Origin: Davidsoniella eucalypti
Taxonomy: Eukaryota > Ascomycota > Sordariomycetes > Microascales > Ceratocystidaceae
DNA length: 64,000 nucleotides
Direction: 5' to 3'
Assembly (NCBI GenBank): GCA_004009845.1
Contig: RMBW01000051.1
Location: 152,907 to 216,906 of the forward strand
The notes under the pieces are model-generated. The model was not told the DNA's origin. It did no database searches and saw only the letters and a list, made by a program, of their open reading frames with translations. The position numbers and the translations under genes were made by a program. Shown here one piece after another: positions 24,011 to 35,930 of the stretch (its first letter is position 1; the number at the start of each line of letters is the position of its first letter).

Positions 24011-25632
24011 TTATCTGACGGGGCCCTTCTGCTCTTGTAGCTCTATATCATCATTGGACTTGCTGTGACGGTGGCCTCCCTTGCTTGAGGTGCCGTTGAT
24101 AGGTCTGGTTTCATTTTCATCGTCACTATCGTCGCCTAGACTGAAGCCTGAGGCTTCCTCCTCGTCAAATGCACGCATAAGGCCACGGCGATCACCATGT
24201 TGGCTACCGATGCTCATACGATGTGTCGAGCTGCGGCGCGATTGCATACTAAGGCGAGTTTGGATACTTGACACCATATCGGTACCGGTGATGTCGTAAG
24301 CGCCGTTGCGGTGGGTTTGGCCGTTTGGGTCAGAGTTCGAGATGTTGAGAAGGTATACGCCGGTGAATGTGATGAGAAAACCACACAGTAGCGACAGGGT
24401 GTTAACCACATCGGTAGTGTTGAAGCCCCGGAACAGGATGAACGAGGCAACGAGAGTAGCGGTAGTGAAGGTGACGTAGTATAGAGGGTTGACACTGTGA
24501 AAGATTGTTAGTTTCTGTCTCTTTTTCTGCGTACATTCAGATAGTCGAGTTGTTTTTGCCAATACTTACATGTTGGTGGGAAACTGAGCCAACGCCTTGT
24601 TGAAGTAGTTCATTTGCACCAAGATGCAGACGGTCGTAGTGATCATAAAAACATAAGTCGATGGATGCGAGAACTGGTTGTTCCCGCTCAGGGTTAGACG
24701 CAGCGCGATTCCAAAGGCCTTGACGGACATGACGCTGATGGAGCCGACGGTCGAGCAGATGGACAGGTAAATTAGGGCATTCTTCTTGCCGTGGATAGGA
24801 GCAACCTTATAGATCATGAGCACGGCAAAGGCAGTCACCACGAAGGTGTAGATCAGGAAGCCGGGCTGGATCGCATACTCGAGAATCTGATCAATGGTTT
24901 CGATCTCCTCGTCGGCCGGGGCATGTAATACGATGATGACGGCGCCTAGAAGGCAGTTGGCGCTTCCTAGCTTGCCCAGGATACCCAGCTCTTCTTTGAG
25001 GAAATATGAGCCTAGGACAGCGCCGATCAGGACTGAAAGCGCACCTAAAGGCGTAACGAGAATTGCAGGGGCAAAAGCGTAGGCAGCAAAATTACAGACT
25101 TCACCAACAATCACTAGAGAAGGGAAAGCGGGAGGTTAGCATTGCCAGGGCACATTGGAAGAAAGAAAAGAAGCTCATTGTGAAGTTGCCCTCGCAATGC
25201 GCAAGACGTATATGTCTGTATCGGTTGATGCGCGTGTTACTTACTGAGGATAATTCCAGCCCACCACACGGGGCTGCGCAGGTAGACGAAGCCATCGCCC
25301 TCGAAGCCGTGGCGCTGTTCGGCTTGTATCAAGCCCTTTTTGGTGATAACAAAACTGGTACCTATAGAGACAGGAAAGTGGTTAGCAGAGTTGGCAGTAA
25401 ATAGTATATGGAGCGTCGCAACATACCAATGGCAAGCGAAGAGCAAACAGCCAGTCCAAGGCCAATGTATCTGCAGAAAACATGTTAGCAAGACGTTCTC
25501 ATGATTCGGTGGACAAGCGGGGTCCGCGTTTATTAGCTGAGGTCAGGGTAGATAATTGCAATGATTAGAGAAAAGCAATAGCTGGTTAGTTCGTAAGAGA
25601 GGTACTATTACTAACTTTTGCTCGAGTTCCAT
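24011..25632 (-). CDS. NIPA-type magnesium transporter (DUF803 family)
   Basis: Five exons on the minus strand, 25632-25616, 25470-25427, 25361-25245, 25113-24570 and 24494-24011, encode 401 residues; every junction restores a family-typical segment, for example MELEQKYIGLGLAV, AIGTSFVITKKGLI, WWAGIILMIVGEVCNF and QFPTNIVNPLYYVTFTT. The family belongs to the EamA/drug-metabolite transporter superfamily and moves Mg2+ across plasma or endosomal membranes. About nine hydrophobic segments are visible up to residue 300. The conserved AAYAFAPAILVTPLGALSVL lies in TM3-4. The last 110 residues are a hydrophilic tail rich in Ser, Arg and acidic residues (FSLGDDSDDENE), likely cytosolic and regulatory. 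Introns are 145, 65, 131 and 75 nt. The identification rests on strong family motifs; substrate is inferred from relatives. Confidence 0.93.
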
Positions 25633-27037
25633 AATGTGCGTCGAAAAGAAGAAGAAAACGACAGAAAAATAAAAGAAAAAAAACACTGTACAGAGTCGGT
25701 GGCTGAGAAGATAATAGCAGCGGCAGTTATGGCTGTCGTGCGTAGCTTCGCCAAGAGGCCAAGTACTAGGTTTCAGAGACAGCGCGGCTTAAGCTTCTCA
25801 GTACAGGTAAAGAAATAGGTGTATCTGATAGTGGCAGCGGCAGTTTTAGTTTTGGTACGTGGGGATTTCGAGGGATTGGGATTCGTAGGCTCTGCCGCTG
25901 GGGCACTAGGCGGAGAAAGCTTCGTTTTTGTAGACGAAAAGCACAAGCAACAGAGGGCGGAAGTGATCTCGAAGTCAATCCTGAGAGCGGATGCTATGCG
26001 AAGAGCGAGACGAAGAGAAAGATGGAATATTTGGCGGAGATAAGACTGAGGGTCTGAATAGAGGCGATCTGGCTACGGCAATGGCAAGTCGAATCTTCCA
26101 AGTTGGAGCTCTCAAGACGAAGCTGGTTCTACTAAACAGACACGTAGAATTGCAGCAGTAAAGTGACAACAAACAGGAAGATTTTCGAGGTTGAGCTTTT
26201 CTTCCAAAAAGTGGCCGGGACGTCGAAGCCCAGTGGACGATTTTTCCTTCAGCGGTTTTTTCTTATTTTTTCAGTTTGGCGCTGGGGGTGCCAATGGTCC
26301 GCTAATATGGAGCGATGTGCGTGCTAGGGTGAGGGTTCTCTCTTAATTCGCGATGGAGAATTGATGACGAGGCTCGCGCCGGGCGAGGCGCAAGGTAAAA
26401 TGGAAACGAAGAGTGTTAGCCACAATATAAGCGGCGGAAGAAGGAGACGAAGAATAGCGAGCAAAATCAGCTAGCAACTACTCGGGCTTCCAATGTTGGG
26501 CGGTTGAATGAGTGACTGTCGCTTTGTAGAGAAGAGCTATGCTACGAAGCTATTTAGAGGGCGACGAAATTTGATTGCGTAAGAGCGAGAGCGAGAGACT
26601 GAGAAGATAAAAAAAAGATAAAAAAGATATGAGAGAGAGCGTGAGAAGAATTGCCGAAAGGTCGACATAAGCAAGAAGAAGAGAAGAAAAATTGAAGAAA
26701 CTGACGATAAAAAGGAGCAGAAGAATTGGAAGCGGAAGGAAAAAAACAAGAATAAAAATAGTTTGCAAGATAAAAAACCAAAGACGTTTTGTCGCAGAAG
26801 AATAAAGAGAGGGAGGCAAAACACAACTACCAAAATAGTGGCAGTTTGAATTGGGAAGGAGCCCGCTGATGCGATACGTAAGTCCAGCTTCGCAGGAACT
26901 ACTCAATTGGGTCAACGCACCACACCAGACTAATCGCATATAATTAATTCTTTTCTTTTCTTTTTATTATTTCCAAGCCTTTATATGATACCTTGATTTG
27001 ATTGTTGTTCATCTACTTCCATCTCTATTTCTATCTA

Positions 27038-27068
27038 TTCTTCTTCTTCTTCTTCTTCTTCTTCTTCT
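27038..27068. repeat. TTC/GAA microsatellite
   Basis: About ten uninterrupted TTC units followed by TGCTACTGCTGCTTC variants. Non-coding as far as I can see. Confidence 0.9.
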
Positions 27069-29039
27069 GCTACTGCTGCTTCTTCTAACTTCGACGATAC
27101 AGAAGCCCAGGAACGCTGCTTGTGGCTCAGCTTCGCCGTGCAGCGGTGCATGCATATTCGGTGGACATCTAATCCAACTTAATCCAACGGTGCAGGCCGT
27201 GCCGTGCAGCAGCATGCGTAAATAGCAAATGCCCCCCCGGTCTAGATTAGCCAGGTCTGATTTTACTAGGTTTTTTGGTCTACTCTTAAACTTTCTCTCT
27301 TTTGGTGTGGAGAGGTTTTGTCGCCCGTGTTTTCAAGCGACCAGCGCGCTACGGAGGTCATGGTAGAAACGGCGTCTAATAATTCAGTTGTTTACACCAG
27401 GCTTCTTTGGAGGCGGAGGCAACTTGGCAGCGCTAGTCAGAGGAGCAATCCGTTGTTTGCGGAAGACGAACAAAGGTAAACAAGACAGATAATTCGGGTA
27501 AGATCCGGAAACAACAGCATAAACTTTGTGTTCTATATTTGCTTTGTACTAGTATATTGTGCGGATTGTAGGGCCGCCCCTGCATGGAATACTCACTGAT
27601 GGAAGGAATCAGTCAAGACAGCTTCTACATAAGTACATACTCTCCAGGGTCAGACCAACCGACAAATTCTCCAGGCACAGTTTAACAATTAGTTCCCTAC
27701 TATTAGACTACTGCAGAGTGGCCACCATAGCGTCTTCTTGCGAGATTGTCGCTATTTTTTTTTTAGCTATTTTTCTGACTCCTTGCGAGAAACCCGAGAT
27801 ATTTCATGGCAGAGAAACAAAGTAGTACCACAAGATGCTTACAGGTTCTCCGTGCGCAGATCTATGATGATACTTGACAATCGTAGCAGTGCTCATGATA
27901 TGCAGGAGCTTCTATTTCGAAACCAGTGGTCTAACTGAACCGAACTTCATAATTTTAGCACTTCATCCGAGAACAACTACATCTTTGGCAAAATAGGTAG
28001 CTGGCCCTTTCTCCCACTGTGTGTTCTTGAGATGCTTTTGATCTTCTTTTGTTGGTGGCATTGGTCGCGTGTGGAAGCGGACATGGTGAGGGAGAACAAT
28101 AGCCTCTTGTCTCGTCAGCAACAAACCGAAAAAGAAAATGGTTGTTTGCAGGAAGCAAGTAATAATAGCAATGTTAGTGAATGGTGGTAGTGATAGGTGC
28201 CAGGGCCCCGGTGGACTATGACGGAATAGGAGCACTAGAAGCAGCAGAGACAACGAAAGCGAAACATAGCCACACATGGGTGACCCTCTCCTACTGGCTC
28301 ATCTCGTCCTGGCTGTCTTGTTTCAGAGTGTCGTGTAAACGGAAAAGGCCACGGTCGAAAGAGGGAGAAGAAGCAGAAACAAGAGCGAGCGCGCCTAGGG
28401 AGGAGCCAAGCCAAGCCAAGCCAAGACCAGACCACTACGGCCGGGATTTACCCAGGGCTCTATCTAGGTTTGCCTTCTCGTCTTCGAGACTCAACGGAAA
28501 GCGGCCGGCCCGACAAGAATGGCATCAAGGTCACATTGGTAGCAGAAAACGAGGTCCACAGAGCCCGTGACCAACGCGACTGGTCAGCAGGTTTTAAGCA
28601 GGGAGACAAGTTCAGACCAGTAACAGCCGGCGAGCAAGCCAGCAGGAGAACTTCACAATGCACTTCTCAGCGACGACTGGGTTTAGTCTAGTTGTATTTA
28701 GGTTTTAGTACAGAGAGGTACAGGGTTGTATTACAGAGCAGCTGTCAATATTGGAGCTGACGATATCAATTCTGGCAGTGTCTGACAGCTGGCAGAGACT
28801 ATTGGGCCGCCAGTGTCAGCCGCGGTGTAATTGTTGAGATCACGTGCTATTCGGCAGCCGGTATCAAAGAGACAGATGGGAAGGCTTCGCCGTTAGCGTC
28901 TATTGTGATATCTAATGCCCCAGATTATAAACAACCCCATAGTTCATCAACGGAGCTCGAGCTTCCATTGCCGATTCGAGAAAAGCCGCTGCATGACGCC
29001 GATCGCCCTATCAAGTAAATTTTACAAATATTGGAAAAT

Positions 29040-29260
29040 TTACAAGATGGCTCCACGCTTCGCGTTTGGGCCCGCCAGTAAGAGCCTAAGGTCAAACTTA
29101 GCTTAACTTAGCTAAGCAAAGGCAAAGGTAAAGTCGAAATCAAAGTTGAAGGAAATAGCATAAGAAACAACAAAGGAAATGGAAGAGGTGGTATCAAAGT
29201 CAAAGTTAAAATCAAAGGAAACGGCAAAGTCCAAAGGGACAGCAAATGTAGAGTTACTCA
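29040..29260. repeat. Dispersed repeat, copy C (left of the protease gene)
   Basis: The core words ACAAGATGGCTCCACGCTTCG and CCAGTAAGAGCCTAAGGTCA recur, with substitutions, at 31550-31590 and 63480-63530. The core is followed by purine-rich AAAGGCAAAGG-type reiterations, as in the other two copies. All three copies are in the same orientation. No open frame. Confidence 0.65.
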
Positions 29261-29427
29261 TGGACCTAGGGTCGTATTCGTGTTGTAGCTAAACTTAACT
29301 TAAACTTAACGATTATACAGCCACTATGCAATAAGAACACTTAGGAGAAAGTTTTCCACTAGGCACAAGTGCTGATGAATGATACTAGGTTACTATATTT
29401 TTTTGTTACTACTATAGGTTTCCTTCA

Positions 29428-31362
29428 TCATACTATCTTAGGCTCGCGCCCTGTGAACTCTCGAATATCTTCCAATACCCATTGAATCGGGGTGACATAT
29501 GTCACTACAGATCGAGTCTGTTCATTTCTTCCCTCTTCACTTGTACTGACTGGGCCTCCGTCCAGTATCCCAATAACATGGCCTTCGTAATCAAAAACAC
29601 AGGAGCCTGAGTCACCATTCGTAGAGAATGGTAAGGTGTTGTCGATGTCCACCACAATCAGATGCATAGAGACAATGGAATCACCGGTAGTAAGTGGAGT
29701 ACGCTGCACTGCTTCGATTTCATTGGTAACACCGAATCGTAGACCGGTTTTTTGTCCTCGCTTGGCAACTAGAAGCGATGTACGGTCATTGCCTGCAAAG
29801 GGCACAAAGGGCGGTTCAGGTGACATATCCTGGTTGTGCAGTCGTAGAAATCCATCATCATCAAGCTCAGGATTTGCGAAGGGATGCAGGGTGTTTATAT
29901 TGGCCTGTCCAAAGGCCAGTTGAGCCTGAAAGGAGGCCATATATACCCTGTTTGTCGTATCTTCTGTAGAAATAGAAGCTGATGGGCCAGTACCTTCTCC
30001 CGAAAGTTTTACAAGAGCCCAGTCTGCAAAATTTCCATGCTTACCAAGGCCATAACGTGGAGAGTAAGCAACTTGTCCTATGACACGTTGCGATACGTCG
30101 GCTTCCCTGAGGTCCTGTATGGCTGCTTGAAGTATTCCAGTATAATCCAGGCAAGACGATTGATCATCACGTAAGTCTTGTAGATAAACGTTATCAGGGT
30201 TGGATGCAAGAGCTTTCCGGTCATTCTGCAAAGACATCTTTAGATACCCCATTGATATTTGAAGGTGGGAAGTAGCATTGTTAATGCTCCAAGTACCGCC
30301 TGAGAGTAGTCGAAGTGGATTACCTCCGTTGATGCCCGGGCAAGTTTGCTGGATGTCTTGATCGATTGGAATACGATGGCCAACGGCCACGTGACGATTC
30401 GTGAGCCCAAAGATGGCATGGTCATCGGCTGATTCGGTAGTTTGGGTCGGTGTCAGTTTCGGACCGAGGCGGATGTGTAGACCCATTGAACCAACCTTTG
30501 CATTGGGTTCGCCAGGCTGTGCTTCTTCTTGCTCAATACAATACCCAGAGTATGAGAGCAAAGGCATGACGGAATTGTTGATATCAGCCATGGTGATATG
30601 GCGATTATTTATCATAGGTCTAATGTGGGAGTATCTCCAATCGATCCTAGAAGCAAATGCTGAGGCAGCTGGTGATACTGACGACATACTCTTGAAACGA
30701 GTTTGCAAAATTTCTACCTCCACATCCTGGATGCCATAATCGCGTAGGAGGGATCGGCAGTGTAGGGCTAATTGCATAGCAGTCTCCCAGGTACAGCCGT
30801 CATTCGGTAGTAAGCCGATAAGCAATACTACAGGATGATCCTGGGCATAGTTGAAATTACGGATGCCAATTCGGATTGGGAAGAAGCTGTCCCAATCTCT
30901 GGATTTGAGTGCTGCAACGAGGTCGTATCTTAGCTGTGGGCACCATTTTTGAACAATCTCGTGTTTGTTCAATGTTGATAGAATCTTTGATGTTGCGAAG
31001 CATGAGGTGGTGTTGTAATGCTTCCAAGGCGTGGTAGAAGTCCTAGCAACAAGGCGAGGAGTGCCAGGTAAGCCATAAAAGTAGCATGCATGCTCGATTG
31101 TGGGTGGTTTAGAGAAACCATCCAAGAGGCCGGCCGTGGGTGACATGACGGGTAGACCAGGGGAAGAGTTGGGAATGGTTTCTTGGGAATAATCGGAGCT
31201 CGCAGACAATATTTCCTGTCTACTAATTCCATTCAGTTCAGTTTCTGGTGCCTCGTGATACGACTGGGCGTGGCATATAATGTTTTTGGGGGATAAATGT
31301 ATTGAACATTGTACCAGTCTATCCAAATTCTGAAGTTGAAAATGAAAGATTGTATCAATCAA
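29428..31362 (-). CDS. Trypsin-fold (PA clan) serine protease, intronless
   Basis: A single frame of 644 codons with no intron, unlike nearly all other genes here. Residues about 300-640 hold a chymotrypsin-like domain: catalytic His in IFGLTNRHVAVG (about 322), Asp in FADWALVKLSG (about 449) and Ser in TNGDSGSCVFDYEG (about 584), followed by HVIGILDGG. The N-terminal 300 residues contain a segment with RIGIRNFNYAQDHPVVLLIG, a type of preamble seen in fungal proteins of this group whose role is unknown. No signal peptide is visible, so the enzyme is probably intracellular. The first Met is in MIDTIFHFQLQN; a later Met at about residue 115 would be too short to include the preamble. The gene is flanked by copies C and A of a dispersed repeat. 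The protease fold is well supported; substrate and role are unknown, and an intracellular regulatory or allorecognition role is only inference. Confidence 0.82.
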   Translation of the reverse strand: MIDTIFHFQLQNLDRLVQCSIHLSPKNIICHAQSYHEAPETELNGISRQEILSASSDYSQETIPNSSPGLPVMSPTAGLLDGFSKPPTIEHACYFYGLPGTPRLVARTSTTPWKHYNTTSCFATSKILSTLNKHEIVQKWCPQLRYDLVAALKSRDWDSFFPIRIGIRNFNYAQDHPVVLLIGLLPNDGCTWETAMQLALHCRSLLRDYGIQDVEVEILQTRFKSMSSVSPAASAFASRIDWRYSHIRPMINNRHITMADINNSVMPLLSYSGYCIEQEEAQPGEPNAKVGSMGLHIRLGPKLTPTQTTESADDHAIFGLTNRHVAVGHRIPIDQDIQQTCPGINGGNPLRLLSGGTWSINNATSHLQISMGYLKMSLQNDRKALASNPDNVYLQDLRDDQSSCLDYTGILQAAIQDLREADVSQRVIGQVAYSPRYGLGKHGNFADWALVKLSGEGTGPSASISTEDTTNRVYMASFQAQLAFGQANINTLHPFANPELDDDGFLRLHNQDMSPEPPFVPFAGNDRTSLLVAKRGQKTGLRFGVTNEIEAVQRTPLTTGDSIVSMHLIVVDIDNTLPFSTNGDSGSCVFDYEGHVIGILDGGPVSTSEEGRNEQTRSVVTYVTPIQWVLEDIREFTGREPKIV

Positions 31363-32534
31363 AAGTTAGAAATAGAAAAGGGCTAATGATTTGGACAATG
31401 ATCATGATAGAAAGGAAAAGAGAAGGGGAATTCAAACTCAACATGTTTTATTTTCCCATCACTAGTTGCCACTGTTTGTAAACAAACAACATCTAGAGCT
31501 CTAGATATTGCCTCATTTCCGTTTGTAGCTGCCAATCTAAATCTTCGCAATACCGCTTCGGGAAGACACATCCAGTAAGAGCCTAAGATCAAACTTCGTC
31601 ATAACTAGGGAAAGGAAAGGAAACGCAAAGGCAAAAGGCAAAAAGGCAAAAGGCAAAAGGAACTTGAAGTCCCAAGGAAAAAAGATCAAGCACTGAAAAA
31701 TGTACCGCAAGGCAACTAAAACCACGACATTTAGCTGAGATCCTTACATAACATGTGCTACCAGAACAGCATCTAAATGTTTCCTGCTCATTGACTTACA
31801 TTGACATTGGAGGCAACTATTCATACAACAAATTGAAAGGTAATTAGTATCATTATTCATGTAGAGGCACTGTAGTCCATGATGTAGATTGCTTGATAAT
31901 ATTGTCTATTGTCTAGTTGTAACTACATGTGTATGGACTGTAGGTGGTAGAAATCGAAGCTAAGGTACGTACATAATAAGGGTTAACTCTAGCAAATATT
32001 ATGTACGTAGTAGTCAGTGCAGTTAGGAACAGAAAAAAATAAAAAGCCACAAGTAAACACAGCACCGTGTTGAATCCCAGTCGCCAGCATAAAATTGCCG
32101 GTTATTGATGAGCGCGTCTGCTGTACGTTTCTTTATGCATTTTGATTTCTGTGTTTTTCTAAGCCCAGCTCAGGTCCAGTGCTTCGATCCACCCGTTACA
32201 GAGGGCCTGTTTATCATCGTCTGTTGGCAGCTTGTTTGTTTGTTTGTTTGTTTGTTGTTGTTGCTTTTCTAGTTCTTCTTTTTCTTTTTGCCCCGGCTTT
32301 GCATATTTGTAGTCCCAATTCGGCGCTTGAGCGCTAAGATCTTATAGAATATCTCGAGTCGATAAGCCAGCCAGCAAAACCAGCCAACCAGCTCGTCAGC
32401 CGCATTTATCCCAGCCAGTCTTTGGTCAGCCGTCTTCACCCCCCAATTACCCGTGAACATTTTACACAATAATTTGTACACCGACCTTCTATTCTTCCGT
32501 TGTTCACTCCAGTCCCCATCATAAACAAGCCACC
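31363..32534. other. Divergent interval, protease to MSP1
   Basis: Contains copy A of the dispersed repeat (31550-31985) and, after it, AT-rich sequence. A GTTT microsatellite lies at 32230-32256. The last 250 bases form the MSP1 promoter and leader. No gene is seen. Confidence 0.6.
31550..31985. repeat. Dispersed repeat, copy A (right of the protease gene)
   Basis: Aligns by eye over about 430 bp with 63480-63970. Shared landmarks in order are CGCTTCG, CCAGTAAGAGCCT, a run of AAGG/AAAGGC units, GAAGTCCCAA, GCAAGGCAA, CATTTAGCT, ATCCTTACAT, CTAGTTGTA and GACTGTAG..GTGGTAGAAA. Divergence is high in between, with indels. It has no open frame, terminal inverted repeat or polyA that I can see, so the element class is unknown. 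Confidence 0.65.
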
Positions 32535-34179
32535 ATGTCAGAACGGCGCAAACTAGAGCACATTGTCGTCGACATACTGCTAATCGCAGGCCTGGTAAGT
32601 CAAGTCCGACCCTTCTTCATTTCCCGTCCTTGCTGTTCCGCTCCTGGCTTTGCACCTTTCCGGAATCTCGCCCTACCACCAGGCTGACCACCCATCTCGT
32701 CATCTCAGGTCGCAACAGGCGCCTACGCCTTTCGCCAGATCCTCTCCAGCGTCATCACCGATCCCGACAAGAAAAAACATGAGAAGGCCGCCATAAATCA
32801 TCTGCTGCGCGCGAAGGGCGCCATCCAAGGCGATTCCTCGGGCGATTCGAAGCGCTTCCGCGTTGAAGACCTCGCACTTAACGAGTACGAGAACATCATC
32901 GCGCTAGATGTCGTGTCCCCCGACGATATCCCCGTCGGTTTCATGGGTACGTCTGCTTTATCTTTCTTTCTATTCATAAACCATACATATATATTTCCCC
33001 TTTTGCAGCGTCTCCCAGCTTTCTGGGTCTCGACCAGCCGTCACATGCAAATCAACCATCAACCCGTTACCTGGCAAACCTGCAGTCCTATCCCCTTAGT
33101 GGAACCGTGTTAACGACAAATCACGTGTCTACAGATATTGGCGGTCTGGATGACATCATCGAAGAACTCAAGGAGTCCGTCATCTATCCGTTGACTCTGC
33201 CCCATATCTATTATCATGCCGGACCTCTGCTATCGGCCCCCTCCGGTGTCCTTCTATATGGCCCGCCCGGCTGCGGCAAGACTATGCTGGCCAAGGCTCT
33301 GGCCAAGGAGTCCGGCGCCTCCTTCATCAATCTCCACATCTCTACCCTGACCGAGAAATGGTACGGTGACTCTAACAAGCTGGTGCGCGCCGTCTTCTCA
33401 CTTGCGCGCAAGATGCAGCCGGCCATCATCTTCATCGATGAGATCGATGCCGTCCTACGCACTCGCGCCAGCAGCGATCACGAGGCCAGTGGTATGGTCA
33501 AGGCCGAGTAAGTTTAATATCACATCGTATTGTGTCTTTTGCATGATTATCTTGTTGTATGCCATGTAACTAACTTTCGACGTCTCATAGGTTTATGGCT
33601 CTCTGGGACGGTCTCGTATCTGCCAGCTCAACCGGCCAACCTGCTGGCATCGTCGTTCTCGGTGCCACCAACCGCATGCATGATATCGATGAGGCTATCC
33701 TACGTCGTATGCCCAAAAAGTTCCCCGTTCCCCTGCCCTCAAAAGACCAACGCCGTCGCATCTTACAGCTGATTCTCACCAGCACCAAGATCGACGAAGA
33801 AAATTTCAGCATAGATTACCTTGTCAAGGTCACAGCTGGTATGTCTGGCAGTGACATCAAAGAAGCGTGCCGTGATGCTGCCATGGTGCCTGTCCGCGAG
33901 TTTCTGCGGAATAACAAGACTGCCCTTGCTTCCAGTTCCGAACTTGATCCCAACTTGATCCGTGGCCTCCGCACTGAGGATTTCTTCGGACGTAGAGGCG
34001 GTGGTCAAATCCTCATGAGCAACCATGCCGCAGAAATGGATAAGCTACGCAAGGCACTCAAGGCCCGCAGCACAGTCAGCGCAGCATCTGCGCCAGCTGT
34101 TATGGGCAACGGCATAAAAACAGAAACTTCGTCTGAATACGAGGACGTTTCGGAGTTAGAACCTGAGCCTGTGTCATAA
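32535..34179 (+). CDS. MSP1: Msp1/ATAD1-type AAA ATPase of the outer mitochondrial membrane
   Basis: Four exons, 32535-32594, 32709-32946, 33135-33507 and 33591-34179, encode 419 residues. The N-terminus has a single hydrophobic segment (VVDILLIAGLVATGAYAF, split by intron 1), the membrane anchor of the family. The AAA core shows FMDIGGLDDIIEELKESVIY, Walker A GPPGCGKTMLAKA (about residue 141), the aromatic pore loop EKWYGDSNKL, Walker B IIFIDEIDAV (about 196), sensor-1 VLGATNRMHDID and second-region-of-homology arginines. The family extracts mistargeted tail-anchored and stalled precursor proteins from mitochondria and peroxisomes. Length is near yeast Msp1 (362) with a longer acidic tail, EYEDVSELEPEPVS. 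Introns are 114, 188 and 83 nt. Divergent from the protease gene. Confidence 0.95.
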
Positions 34180-35930
34180 AGCACGCGTGCCTTACTCACT
34201 GTGCCAGTTGCTTCTTTTCTTTATGTCTTTTTGTATTTCTGCTGTACTTGCTATTGTATCTGCGTTTACTACATATTGGACAGAGCTACATGCTCGTTCA
34301 TAGGCAGTGCTCTATGAATCTAGATCAAGGGTTACTAAGAGAGAACCTTTTTTGTTTACGAACTATTAAGCCAGGCCTGTTCATCGTTCACTCGGCAGGA
34401 GCTCTGGTGGCCGCTTTTCTTTTTTCGTTAATATCTCTTCGTTTTTTCACTTTAATGTCGACATGAACAGTGTAGGGTTAAACAATTATGGTCTGTAAGA
34501 GCTTTCAATGATTGATATATTGGGCTTTAGGATGTATTTGTATTTTGTCTTTGTTTATATTGGAAGGAAATAAACGTCGCCTTGATGTCATCAGCGTTTT
34601 CAAATAGTTGTCTACAAATAGTCGTACAATATCTACACTGCTGAATTTATGAAGGACAAACACCCTTTTTGCCAATCCTTACTTATTTTTTTAGCTATGT
34701 AATATCATTCATAGGGTTGATAGCAACGGATCTATTTTTGACAATAGTCTTGATGATTTAAAACGATATGATTCAACAAAAAAGTTATATTTAGTAGGGT
34801 TTATCGATGAATAAGGGTTAATACACTAGGGCGTTTTATTCGGCTTATTTTGCATCTGTTATGTACAGTATTCAATTCGGGAAACAGCCCCACTAAATCA
34901 CGTTATTAAGTGAAACCCCACAAAAGGCAAGCCGGTCTCGGTCAATTTATTTAAATTTATTGCTTTTCCGCTTTATATTGTCAAGCTGATAGGAGGAAAT
35001 AGGGAATGATCGTGAAGAAACTACGGAACTAATGAGTAGTTTTGAGCTATAATGGATCTTAAAGATAAGAGACAGAAAACCCAATGGATTGCCCAATCCG
35101 ATTGAAGGTTGGACGGGTGAAGATAAGAATGATGGTTGGTTCTTGTTACTTTTTTTTCCTCGGGTTTGACTAGATGCAGGGACAGAAAAAAAGAAAGACT
35201 TTATGGGGATAAGTACTTATGTATAGATGGCATTTTATCGCATTTTGCCTTCACATTGGGTAGCTATTGAAAGCTTTTGCTTGTCCGATTCGAATAAGTC
35301 GAGTCAACCGAAATTTACTTCGAGATATCATCGTAGTTATTCAGACAAGCAAATGGCAGGAAATGTGAAGGAGCAGAGTTTTCGATCCTTCCCTTGAGAT
35401 ACCAAGTTATCTTAGCAATTTCTGGCCACAAAAAGAATACAGTAAAGCAAAGCATACCGCTGTTTTGCCCCTCGCTCCTGTTGGCTTCCGACTTAGGCAT
35501 TTAGACTGTTAGTTTTAGAGTAGCTGCCTGATCTAGTGATTGCATCAGTGATTGATACTGGAAACAGCGCCTGGAGAGAGAGCGCCGCTGTGACGGGTAA
35601 CTACCCTGCAAAAAGAGCGAGTCATCAACCAAAAAACCCCAAAAAATAATTCTCTTTTTTTGGTTTGTTTCTTCGCCTTCTGGCATTAACTTGACGCCAT
35701 AGCCCATGTTCTGAATTCCATCAATTCTTTCTTTCTCCCCGTTTTCTATCTCAACTCTTCTTTTCTCCAATTGTTCTGGGCCTGCTTTCAGCTCAACCTC
35801 AAATCAGCCGCTCGGTCCTTCGTCATCACAGAGCTCTCCTATAATTGGAACTCTTCCATCCATCCCTCTGACATACCTACCTACCACATACAACGTCTAC
35901 GTACCCCTCTCACTATCTATCTAGATCACA
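34180..35930. other. Intergenic: MSP1 3' region and cystathionine beta-lyase promoter
   Basis: 1.75 kb, AT-rich in the middle, T-rich just after MSP1 and C/T-rich over the last 250 bases before the lyase start. TTAGGG-like words near 34800 are isolated and not a telomeric array. No gene is seen. Confidence 0.6.

Larger units (their letters stand above)
25633..29427. other. Gene-poor interval between the NIPA-like and protease genes
   Basis: 3.8 kb without a gene I can support. The first 1.2 kb contains the transporter promoter, purine-rich on the plus strand (leader of a minus-strand gene). Minus-strand frames at 26537-26939 are Phe/Leu/Ser-rich products of this purine bias. A TTC microsatellite lies at 27038-27068 and a CCAAG reiteration at 28401-28425. 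From 29041 a dispersed repeat begins (separate entry). No tRNA or transposase motif was found. Confidence 0.5.

Noticed and set aside
26537..26939. Three overlapping Phe/Leu/Ser-rich minus-strand frames that resemble membrane segments
   Set aside because: The plus strand is simply purine-rich here, which makes all minus frames hydrophobic; no conserved motif or splice structure.
34797..34830. TTAGGG-like words suggesting a telomere or interstitial telomeric array
   Set aside because: Single isolated words, no tandem array.
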